Assembly (NCBI GenBank): GCA_016282555.1
Contig: JAEEKU010000171.1
Span: 1-14,403 of the forward strand
Reading direction: 5' to 3'
Source of the DNA: Methanomassiliicoccaceae archaeon
GTDB lineage: Archaea > Thermoplasmatota > Thermoplasmata > Methanomassiliicoccales > Methanomethylophilaceae
DNA: 14,403 nucleotides
Part shown: positions 1 to 5,496 of the stretch, one piece after another
How positions within the stretch are numbered: position 1 is the stretch's first letter
Layout of the letters: each line of letters begins with the position of its first letter
Notes under the pieces: model-generated
Seen by the model: the letters and a program-made list of their open reading frames with translations, nothing else
Database searches by the model: none
Told to the model about the DNA's origin: nothing
Program-made: the position numbers and the translations under genes

Positions 1-40
1 ATAATACGTGGGATAATACGTGGGATAATACGTGGGATAA
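1..40. repeat. 12-bp tandem repeat, three copies plus partial fourth
   Basis: The unit ATAATACGTGGG occurs three times in perfect tandem (1-12, 13-24, 25-36), followed by ATAA as the start of a broken fourth copy. The window begins at the first base of a unit, so the array may extend to the left. It lies in AT-rich, gene-free DNA. The sequence shows no function. A replication-slippage microsatellite, a set of protein-binding iterons or the end of a larger array are all possible. Confidence 0.85.
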
Positions 41-276
41 AAAATGTAAATTTTTTATGCAAACATAATTAAAATTTCGTAGACAACTCTGTCAATAATT
101 CACACAATACTAATCAATAATAATCATTAAAACAAACATTCCGTACGATTGATGAGAACACATCAACGCGTATGTTCAGATATATTCCGTTTTGGGCTTG
201 ATTCGGGGTGCTTAATGGGTGCTTAACTGAGCGTCCGATTTATAGTCTGAAAACGATTGTTTATCGAGTTTATTTA
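41..276. other. AT-rich gene-free region
   Basis: No credible coding frame is visible and the base composition is much more AT-rich than the genes to the right. It contains a 6-bp inverted repeat (TTGATG at 149-154, CATCAA at 161-166, 6-base spacer) and an 11-bp direct repeat (206-227). It lies downstream of the minus-strand YwgA-like gene, so that gene's transcription terminator may be here, but I cannot point to one clear T-tract. Confidence 0.6.
206..227. repeat. 11-bp direct tandem repeat
   Basis: GGGTGCTTAAT is followed immediately by GGGTGCTTAAC, two copies with a period of 11 bases (one helical turn) that differ only in the last base. They lie about 50 bases past the stop codon of the YwgA-like gene. 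Helical phasing would suit a protein-binding site, but two copies can also arise by chance. Confidence 0.6.
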
Positions 277-867
277 TTATAGTGGCCGTCGTCTTCCGCT
301 CATTATCGGCGTGCCTGCGCGCAGTTTCGATTCGAAATCCTCCTTCCGGTATTCTCTGAGAGGCATACCGTCGTAATATGAGACTTCGTTCAGTTTTCTT
401 ACGGAATACGTTATCGGTGAATTCTTAACGGCCTCATCGTAGAAATGATACGCCAGTCCGACAAGATTCCTGTCGGGTATCGTCTCCGCAGCGGATTTGA
501 TATTCCCGATTTCTTTTATCTGCTCCTCGTCCTCGTATTCGTCCAGAATATATTGGCGCAATTTACGGCCGTATTCCGTAGGGACATAGCCGTCATGATT
601 CTCCTTCAGGATGCCCTTATCGGCAAGATTGACCGCCGATTCGTCGATATCATCGGAATATCCTGAGAAGTACGCATTGTGATCGGTCCCGCCGGCTGCT
701 TTCCAATAAAGCTCATGATAGAATAAAGAAATCTTCTGGAGCCTGGTTTTCGCGACAGGTCTTTTTCCGTCCGCGATCAACAGCACTATTATATCAGAAT
801 CAGACAAATCGTCATAATCCGAATCGATCAGTTCCCGTTCAGAAATCACTGCCGGCCGCCTCCGCAT
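277..867 (-). CDS. YwgA-like small winged-helix-type protein
   Basis: This is a 196-residue soluble protein with no signal peptide or membrane segment. Residues about 20-50 read as a helix-turn-helix-like block (DSDIIVLLIADGKRPVAK followed by TRLQKISLFYHELY). A YFSGYSDDIDESAVNLADKGIL stretch near 66-88 has the layout of the 'GPYS..L..L...GLI' wing region seen in YwgA and Panacea/SocA-type proteins. That resemblance is by eye and weak, so no biochemical role is assigned. The C-terminal third is charged and ends in an arginine-rich tail. The ATG at 867 has AGGAGG directly against it, which is too close for a ribosome binding site, so a leaderless start there or the in-frame GTG at 849 with GGAGG ahead of it are both possible. 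It follows the DUF4143 ATPase on the same strand after a 119-base gap holding a palindrome and a TATA-like box, so it probably has its own promoter. Confidence 0.75.
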   Translation of the reverse strand: MRRRPAVISERELIDSDYDDLSDSDIIVLLIADGKRPVAKTRLQKISLFYHELYWKAAGGTDHNAYFSGYSDDIDESAVNLADKGILKENHDGYVPTEYGRKLRQYILDEYEDEEQIKEIGNIKSAAETIPDRNLVGLAYHFYDEAVKNSPITYSVRKLNEVSYYDGMPLREYRKEDFESKLRAGTPIMSGRRRPL

Positions 868-881
868 CCTCCTCTGTGTAT

Positions 882-903
882 AAAGAGTATTATGATACTC
901 TTT
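882..903. promoter_or_regulatory. 9-bp perfect palindrome at the YwgA-like gene promoter
   Basis: AAAGAGTAT (882-890) and ATACTCTTT (895-903) form perfect 9-base inverted arms around TATG. On the minus strand the structure overlaps two TATA-like stretches. One is centred near 882; the other, CATAATA, is centred near 891, 25 bases ahead of the ATG at 867. It could be a repressor operator covering the promoter, or a hairpin with flanking A/T runs that terminates transcription of the upstream ATPase gene. The overlap with the TATA elements favours an operator, which is inference. Confidence 0.55.
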
Positions 904-986
904 TTAGATTCAATTTGTCAATTAAGGGTAATACAGTTTCCTTTTTACCAGGCAAAAGCCGCAGCGGATCCGGTCCTGTCCCGGGA

Positions 987-2252
987 TCAGGGCCCCAGAC
1001 ATCCTATGGGAATCACCAGCACCCCGTCGTCGCGGACGCGGAACATCCCGGTCGCCGTCACGACCGCCAGAAACGACGGGGGCGTCCCGTCCGCCGTTCT
1101 GGTCTTGTTCCTGATGCGTATGAGATTCTCCGCGGCCTGGTCCTCCCCGGAGCGGAGTTTCACCTCTATCGCCGCCCATCTTCCGTCGTCCAGCGCCAGG
1201 ATCATGTCCGCTTCGAGCCCGGTGCTGTCATGATAGTGCATCACGCTCCCTTCCAGAGGCTGCAGGTACGCGCGCATGTCCCTTACGCAGAGCGATTCGA
1301 ATATCGATCCGAAGGCGGGATGATCTTTCAGCAGGGATTCCGGTCCCGCATTCAGCGCGGCGGCCGCTATCGACGGATCCGAAAAGCACCTCTTGGACGA
1401 CGTTCTGAGCCTTGCCTTAGACACGAGAGCAGGCCTCCATGCCGGTATGTCGTCGCAGACGAATATCATGCGGAGGGCCGCGATGTACTCCGAAACGGTC
1501 TTCCTCGTCGCCACGCTCTTCAGATCTTCGGCTATCGCGGTCGTCTCAGCCAGGGTGCAGACGTTCCTTGCCAGAGACGCCAGAAGGGCCCTGGCGACGT
1601 ACTGGTTCCTCATGACGCCGTCGGCCCTGGATATGTCCGAGGCCGACACCGATTCCACATAATCTCTAGCCATCCTCAGCGAATACCTGTCCTCCGTCCC
1701 GACGGCGGCCGGCCATCCCCCTCTGCATGCGAGGAACGCCGCCCTCTCCAGAGTCAGACCGGAGCATGCGGAATAATCGGTTCTGCCCTCGAAAAGACCG
1801 GAAAGGGAGACGGAACCGTCAGAATCGCCGGATTCGAACAGACTCATCGTATGCATCCTGACCCGGGATATGCGGCCGGTTCCGCTGTGCATCTTCTGCT
1901 CCTCCTCCTTTCCGAGATCCGGTACCGCGGACCCGGTGAGCACGAACAGCCCCCTTCCCTTCTCGCGGTCGACGGCGTACCTCACCGCATCCCACAGGAC
2001 CGGGGCCGTCTGCCATTCGTCGATCAGGCGCGGACGCTCCCCCTCCAGCAGTCTGGACGGCTTTTTGGACGCGTAATAAAAGTTAGACTCGCGCTCGTCG
2101 GGATCCTGCATATAGAGAAAGCTGTGACACAGCTGTCCGGCGGTGGTCGTCTTGCCGCACCACTTCGGTCCCTCTATGAGCAGCGCCCCGGCCGAGTTCA
2201 GCCTCGACCTGAAGTATTCGTCCGCTATCCTGGGGATGTAACCCTCTTCCAT
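987..2252 (-). CDS. AAA-family ATPase with DUF4143 C-terminal domain
   Basis: This is a 421-residue P-loop ATPase of the AAA_14/DUF4143 type. From the start chosen here, the Walker A motif GPKWCGKTT lies at about 28-36. A Walker B-like PRLIDEWQ lies near residue 80 and the sensor-like FVLTGSAVPD near 107. The C-terminal half has the DUF4143 pattern (VSEYIAALRMIFVCDDIPAW) and ends in ADMILALDDGRWAAIEVKL, which has the spacing of a PD-(D/E)XK nuclease-fold core. The family is common and often multicopy in archaea and anaerobic bacteria, but its function is unsettled. The open frame extends upstream to a GTG at 2273. I chose the ATG at 2252 because a TATA-like box centred at 2277 would place transcription start on it, giving a leaderless mRNA. 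The promoter carries three related repeats (2279-2336). A mobile or defence role is possible but not shown. Confidence 0.9.
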   Translation of the reverse strand: MEEGYIPRIADEYFRSRLNSAGALLIEGPKWCGKTTTAGQLCHSFLYMQDPDERESNFYYASKKPSRLLEGERPRLIDEWQTAPVLWDAVRYAVDREKGRGLFVLTGSAVPDLGKEEEQKMHSGTGRISRVRMHTMSLFESGDSDGSVSLSGLFEGRTDYSACSGLTLERAAFLACRGGWPAAVGTEDRYSLRMARDYVESVSASDISRADGVMRNQYVARALLASLARNVCTLAETTAIAEDLKSVATRKTVSEYIAALRMIFVCDDIPAWRPALVSKARLRTSSKRCFSDPSIAAAALNAGPESLLKDHPAFGSIFESLCVRDMRAYLQPLEGSVMHYHDSTGLEADMILALDDGRWAAIEVKLRSGEDQAAENLIRIRNKTRTADGTPPSFLAVVTATGMFRVRDDGVLVIPIGCLGP

Positions 2253-2273
2253 GGAATGTCTTAGCGACAGCAC

Positions 2274-2281
2274 TATATTTA
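2274..2281 (-). promoter_or_regulatory. TATA-like box for the DUF4143 ATPase gene
   Basis: On the minus strand this reads TAAATATA. Its centre is 25 bases upstream of the ATG at 2252, the spacing expected between an archaeal TATA box and the transcription start. This predicts a leaderless transcript and is the reason for choosing that ATG over the GTG at 2273. Confidence 0.55.
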
Positions 2282-2336
2282 CAATCTGTGTAGTCAGTTA
2301 CTCACATTGCAACACCTTGACTACTCAGATTGCAAC
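2279..2336. repeat. Three related operator-like repeats upstream of the DUF4143 ATPase gene
   Basis: TACTCACATTGCAAC (2299-2313) and TACTCAGATTGCAAC (2322-2336) are direct repeats matching at 14 of 15 positions, 23 bases apart. TTACAATCTGTGTAGTCA (2279-2296) is an inverted copy matching 2318-2335 at 16 of 18 positions. The cluster abuts the TATA-like box at 2274-2281, where an archaeal activator or repressor would bind. The regulator is unknown; autoregulation is possible. Confidence 0.65.
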
Positions 2337-2522
2337 CCGGGAAGCATGCTCCGGAAGCGTACAAGGACTGCCGGAGCCGGAGACCCGGTGTTCCGCAAGA
2401 ACGCCCTCCCGGAGTTGCAAACCTCGGATGAAAAACAGCCGGACGGGTTAAAAAAACGTTCCGCGTAATGCCCTTTCCGCGCCGGAACCGGTTTTAACCT
2501 TCCGCTCTCCCCCGGTTCCTCA

Positions 2523-2546
2523 TTAAATAACGAACAGCAACTGTTC
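2523..2546 (+). promoter_or_regulatory. TATA-like box and 15-bp palindrome of the gene at 2561
   Basis: TTAAATAA (2523-2530) fits an archaeal TATA box and predicts transcription start near 2551, leaving a leader of about 10 bases. Directly after it, GAACAG-CAA-CTGTTC (2532-2546) is a perfect 6+3+6 palindrome between the TATA box and the predicted start. That is a classical repressor position, so an operator is likely, though not proven. Confidence 0.55.
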
Positions 2547-2560
2547 CGTCCGCGGTAACC

Positions 2561-3499
2561 ATGAGCAGGATAAGAAGAAGCGGGAACGAGACAGGAAACG
2601 GAGACGGCATATCCCCGGATCCCGAAGGCCCGGCCATGATCATACTTAAGGAATGCCTCCCGTACGCGGAGAAGTACCTCGGAGCCATAGGATGCGGGCC
2701 CGGCCCCGTGTACAGGGTATCAGAGATACTGGACAGAAACGGCAACGTCCGCGACATGAAGATCGAGGACGGGGGATGGATCAAAACCGTCACGAATTAC
2801 ATCGTAACCCCGGAGAGCAGATTCGAGCCGGAGATAACCGCCGCCCGCGAGGGAATGAAACTGTTCGAAAAGAACGCTGAATCATATCTGTCCGGCGATC
2901 CGGACGGCCTGAGGGGATTCGTATCGATCGTGGTTGTAATAGATCCTCCCGGCGAGCTCCGAGGAGAGATAGCCCATTACCACGTGATGTCCAGACGCAG
3001 AGGCGCCGGGATCGGCGGGGAAGACAGTCTTCTGGACATTATGATCATCGGTCTGGGCGAGTGCAGGAGCCCGGAGTTCGGGAAGCAGCTGGATTTCCTC
3101 AATCTGGTATTCGATAAAGAGAAAGGAGGCCTGGGCACGGCCATGGATCTGCTGGGAAAGTTCAGATACTCCTCCGATCTGAAAACGGTTCTCTCCGTGG
3201 AATCCATGCACGGATACCTGCGCGGATATCTCGAGGGAAGACGCGGGATCAGACCTACCTTCGATTTCAACGAGACCGTGGAGGAGGTCCGCAGGGGAGA
3301 GATGATCAGCTACGCCGAAGCAGTTCTGAAAATACGCGATGAAAAGGGTATTTCAGCCGAAGAGCCGCTGGATGCCCTAGGGCTCACGGATTACGAGCGC
3401 AGGCTCGTCCGCGAAGAAATGGAGAATCTTCTCCGCAAAAGGAGGATCAGAGAAGAAATGATCTCCGGGAAAACCCCCGTGGAACGGGAAAACCCGTAA
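2561..3499 (+). CDS. Unrecognised 312-residue soluble protein
   Basis: I do not recognise this protein. It has no signal peptide, membrane segment, metal-binding cysteine cluster or P-loop. The first 25 residues are polar and low in complexity (MSRIRRSGNETGNGDG...). Conserved-looking structure seems to begin near the second methionine (residue 26), which is an alternative start. Two hydrophobic strands (FVSIVVVIDPPGE near 119-131, LLDIMIIGLGE near 154-164) suggest an alpha/beta core. Residues about 235-312 are strongly charged and helical (ERRLVREEMENLLRKRR) and may form a coiled coil. The ATG at 2561 is preferred because a TATA-like box lies 34 bases upstream. No good Shine-Dalgarno sequence is seen, consistent with a very short leader. 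A 46-base gap separates it from the next plus-strand gene, so the two may be cotranscribed. Confidence 0.8.
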   Translation: MSRIRRSGNETGNGDGISPDPEGPAMIILKECLPYAEKYLGAIGCGPGPVYRVSEILDRNGNVRDMKIEDGGWIKTVTNYIVTPESRFEPEITAAREGMKLFEKNAESYLSGDPDGLRGFVSIVVVIDPPGELRGEIAHYHVMSRRRGAGIGGEDSLLDIMIIGLGECRSPEFGKQLDFLNLVFDKEKGGLGTAMDLLGKFRYSSDLKTVLSVESMHGYLRGYLEGRRGIRPTFDFNETVEEVRRGEMISYAEAVLKIRDEKGISAEEPLDALGLTDYERRLVREEMENLLRKRRIREEMISGKTPVERENP

Positions 3500-3537
3500 C
3501 GGCGAAGCGAAAATCTATTATCGGGACATATAGTAAC

Positions 3538-3542
3538 GGTGA
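3538..3542 (+). promoter_or_regulatory. Ribosome binding site GGTGA
   Basis: GGTGA matches the archaeal anti-Shine-Dalgarno complement and lies three bases before the ATG at 3546. It supports that start over the upstream out-of-frame ATG at 3539, which it overlaps. Confidence 0.5.
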
Positions 3543-3545
3543 GAT

Positions 3546-4265
3546 ATGAGATACGGATCTGTTCTGGCGCTTATCGCGGCCGTTTTTCTGGCCGTCATGC
3601 CCGCGGGATTCGCGGACGCCGACGACGATCATTCCTACATAGAGATAAAAGGAATAGTCACCGGCATAGTGCAGAACGAGGAGGTCCTTCTGGATGCCCA
3701 GATCTATCTCAGCGGGAACGAGGACTTCCGCACCAGAACCTACGAGCAGGGACGCTTCAAAATCGACTGCCCCTACGACAGCTACACCGTCACGGTGACC
3801 AGCAACGGATTCAGGGACGTGGTCCTCGAGGACGTACGGGGAGAGGATTATCTCTATATTTCAATGGAGGCCGTCACCGGAAACAGCTTCTTCGGCCTGG
3901 ACACCCCCCACGCCTACGAGGTCGTCGGAATCCTGATGCTTCTGGTCATCCTCGGAGTGTACGGCCTGATGCTCCTTCTGAAGAAGATGAAGAAGATCCG
4001 CCTCAGGATCGAGGAGAGATCAGAAGACTCTGACGAGCGAGGACGACACTTTCTCGTACAGGCTGTTTCCCTGCGAGTCTATCGCCACGATCAGCGGCCC
4101 GAACCTGTCGGTCTCGAATCTCCACATGGCCTCCGGCATCCCGAGATCCTCCCACTCCGCGCCTTTGCAGATTCCCAGACCTTCGGCCAGCGACACCGCG
4201 GCCCCTCCGGTCGCCGCCAGATACACGCATCCCGTCTCTTTCATAGCCTGAGCGGTCTCCTTTGA
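3546..4265 (+). CDS. Exported membrane-anchored protein with a carboxypeptidase-regulatory-like domain; 3' end uncertain
   Basis: The N-terminus is a clear signal peptide: a short basic start, the hydrophobic stretch SVLALIAAVFLAVMPAGFA, then the acidic DADDD. Residues about 31-115 look like a beta-sandwich of the carboxypeptidase-regulatory type (IKGIVTGIVQNEEVLLDAQIYL, then FKIDCPYDSYTVTVTSNGF). Residues about 126-146 (VVGILMLLVILGVYGLMLLL) form a transmembrane helix followed by the lysine-rich KKMKK, so the domain should face outside with a short cytoplasmic tail. The frame stays open to 4265 and so runs 246 bases antisense into the fumarase beta gene. That extension is arginine/histidine-rich and looks non-coding. 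A -1 shift within GAGGAGAG at 4011-4018 would give the tail EEIRRL and stop at 4033, leaving a 14-base convergent overlap. I regard about 3546-4033 as the likely real extent. A base-calling indel, a natural frameshift or a true long tail cannot be told apart here. Confidence 0.72.
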   Translation: MRYGSVLALIAAVFLAVMPAGFADADDDHSYIEIKGIVTGIVQNEEVLLDAQIYLSGNEDFRTRTYEQGRFKIDCPYDSYTVTVTSNGFRDVVLEDVRGEDYLYISMEAVTGNSFFGLDTPHAYEVVGILMLLVILGVYGLMLLLKKMKKIRLRIEERSEDSDERGRHFLVQAVSLRVYRHDQRPEPVGLESPHGLRHPEILPLRAFADSQTFGQRHRGPSGRRQIHASRLFHSLSGLL

Positions 4266-4589
4266 CATTCCTCCCTTTCCGATCACCGCGCGGATGCAGA
4301 ACCTGCGGATCATCTCCGGCTCCAGCTTGTTCATCCTCGCGGACGTGGTGGGCCCCGCGGCGACGACGGACCATCCTCCGTTTCCGTTATCTCTCATGAT
4401 CGGCCCGCAGTGGAAAAGCGCGGCGCCCTCCAGATCCGGAGGAACCTCTTTCCCCTCGCGGGCGTATTCCAGAGCGCGGATGTGCATCTCGTCCCTCCCG
4501 GTGATGACCGGACCGAAGATATACACCGTTTCCCCCAGTTTCAGGGATCTGACATCGCTCTCGCTCAACGGCGCGCGGAGAGTCCTCAG
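4020..4589 (-). CDS. fumB: Fumarate hydratase (class I) beta subunit, or L-tartrate dehydratase beta subunit
   Basis: This 189-residue protein is the C-terminal-type subunit of two-subunit iron-sulfur hydro-lyases, which interconvert fumarate and malate or dehydrate tartrate. Family motifs are clear: SESDVRSLKLGETVYIFGPV near the N-terminus, ALFHCGPI in the middle, then AAGPTTSARMNK and VIGKGGMSKETAQAM. The length fits the archaeal split subunit. It should form a complex with the alpha subunit encoded just upstream. The start is unusual. The family's N-terminal 'LRTPLSE' stretch appears as LRTLRAPLSE, and the only codons just before it are ATT (4592-4590) and CTG (4589-4587). The CTG overlaps the alpha stop as CTGA. 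The first conventional start, TTG at 4568, would remove conserved residues. Fumarase versus tartrate dehydratase cannot be settled by sequence alone; fumarase is more likely as an archaeal central-metabolism enzyme. Confidence 0.9.
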   Translation of the reverse strand: MRTLRAPLSESDVRSLKLGETVYIFGPVITGRDEMHIRALEYAREGKEVPPDLEGAALFHCGPIMRDNGNGGWSVVAAGPTTSARMNKLEPEMIRRFCIRAVIGKGGMSKETAQAMKETGCVYLAATGGAAVSLAEGLGICKGAEWEDLGMPEAMWRFETDRFGPLIVAIDSQGNSLYEKVSSSLVRVF

Positions 4590-5455
4590 AATACCGCCCC
4601 CTGCGAATACTCCACTCCGTCGTCCCAGATCCTGGCGGATGCCCTTCTGGTCGCCCAGCACCCGATGTTGACCGCCACCGGAAGACTGGCGGTGTGGCAC
4701 GCCTCCTTTTTGATCCTCACTCCGAGAACCGTGGAGGATCCTCCGAGCCCCATCGGCCCCAGGCCGGACGAGTTCAGCGCGGAGAACAGCTCCTCCTCCA
4801 TTTTCCCGAGCACGGGATCGGGATTGTCGCAGTCCAGCGGGATAAGCAGAGCCTCTTTGGCCATCGCGGCGCATCTGTCCGACGTTCCTCCGATGCCCAC
4901 CCCGACCACCGACGGAGGGCAGGGCCTTCCGCCCGCGTCGAGAACGGCGCCCTGGACGAATTTTTTTATTCCTTCAACTCCGTCGGCCGGATTCAGCATG
5001 GCCAGACGGGTCATGTTCTCGGATCCGGCGCCCTTCGGGAGCACGGTTATCTCCGTGTACGGAACGTCCCCGGGAACGAAATGAATCACCGGCATTCCCG
5101 GACCCAGATTGGATCCGTAATTCTCGCGGGTGATCGGATCCACCGTGTTCGGCCTCAGCGGGATGATCCTGGTAGCTTTCTCCACGCCGGCGGCGATGGC
5201 GGAAACTATGGAGGAGTCGAATTTTCCACGGACGTAGAACACCGGAATCCCGGTATCCTGGCACATGGGAACCCCCAGATGCTCGGCTTTCTTGATGTTC
5301 TCCAGAACGGCTCCCAGCTGGATGCGGGCGATCTCTCCCGTCTCCCAGCCGGCGGCGGCCTCCAGGGCCCAGCCTATATCATCGGGAATCCTGGTGTTGG
5401 CCAGACGGAGGAGGTTGACGACTACGTCCTCCGGCGGCTCGGGCAGTCTCTTCAT
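4586..5455 (-). CDS. fumA: Fumarate hydratase (class I) alpha subunit, or L-tartrate dehydratase alpha subunit
   Basis: This is the 289-residue alpha subunit of a two-component 4Fe-4S hydro-lyase, placed in the cytoplasmic TCA-type pathway (malate to fumarate or the reverse). Three cysteines have the right context to bind the cluster: C65 in MCQDTGIP, C179 in RPCPPSVVGVGIGG, and C266 in HTASLPVAVNIGCWA. Their assignment as ligands follows from the known family and was not tested. Other family signatures are ITRENYGSNLGPGMPVIHF and LPKGAGSENM. The ATG at 5455 lies 25 bases from the centre of a TATA-like box, so the transcript is probably leaderless. Its stop overlaps the beta subunit's predicted CTG start. 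It follows nmd3 on the same strand after 41 bases but seems to be its own transcription unit. Confidence 0.93.
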   Translation of the reverse strand: MKRLPEPPEDVVVNLLRLANTRIPDDIGWALEAAAGWETGEIARIQLGAVLENIKKAEHLGVPMCQDTGIPVFYVRGKFDSSIVSAIAAGVEKATRIIPLRPNTVDPITRENYGSNLGPGMPVIHFVPGDVPYTEITVLPKGAGSENMTRLAMLNPADGVEGIKKFVQGAVLDAGGRPCPPSVVGVGIGGTSDRCAAMAKEALLIPLDCDNPDPVLGKMEEELFSALNSSGLGPMGLGGSSTVLGVRIKKEACHTASLPVAVNIGCWATRRASARIWDDGVEYSQGAVF

Positions 5456-5476
5456 ACACGGTCAACGGCGACGCTG

Positions 5477-5485
5477 TTATAAAAA
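5477..5485 (-). promoter_or_regulatory. TATA-like box of the fumarase operon and T-run after nmd3
   Basis: The minus strand reads TTTTTATAA, with its centre 25 bases ahead of the fumarase alpha ATG at 5455, which predicts a leaderless mRNA. The T-run lies 12 bases past the nmd3 stop codon. The same bases could therefore end the upstream operon (archaeal terminators are T-runs) and start the next one. Confidence 0.6.
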
Positions 5486-5496
5486 GTTCCAGAGAA

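Larger units (their letters stand above)
2253..2560. other. Divergent intergenic region
   Basis: These 308 bases separate the minus-strand DUF4143 ATPase from the plus-strand gene at 2561. The left part holds a TATA-like box and three related repeats. The right part holds another TATA-like box and a palindrome. A GTTGCAA word at 2414-2420 echoes the left-hand repeats. A run of seven A at about 2450 reads as a T-run on the minus strand and could stop antisense transcripts. The 66-residue open frame crossing 2251-2451 looks non-coding. Confidence 0.6.

Noticed and set aside
1..40. CRISPR array
   Set aside because: The units are only 12 bp and are directly adjacent without spacers.
876..2264. 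462-codon open frame on the plus strand
   Set aside because: It is antisense to the DUF4143 ATPase, is arginine/proline/glycine-rich without motifs, and is explained by GC-rich codon use of the real gene.
2251..2451. 66-codon plus-strand open frame in the intergenic region
   Set aside because: It starts inside the ATPase gene, covers the operator-like repeats, and has no ribosome binding site or protein-like character.
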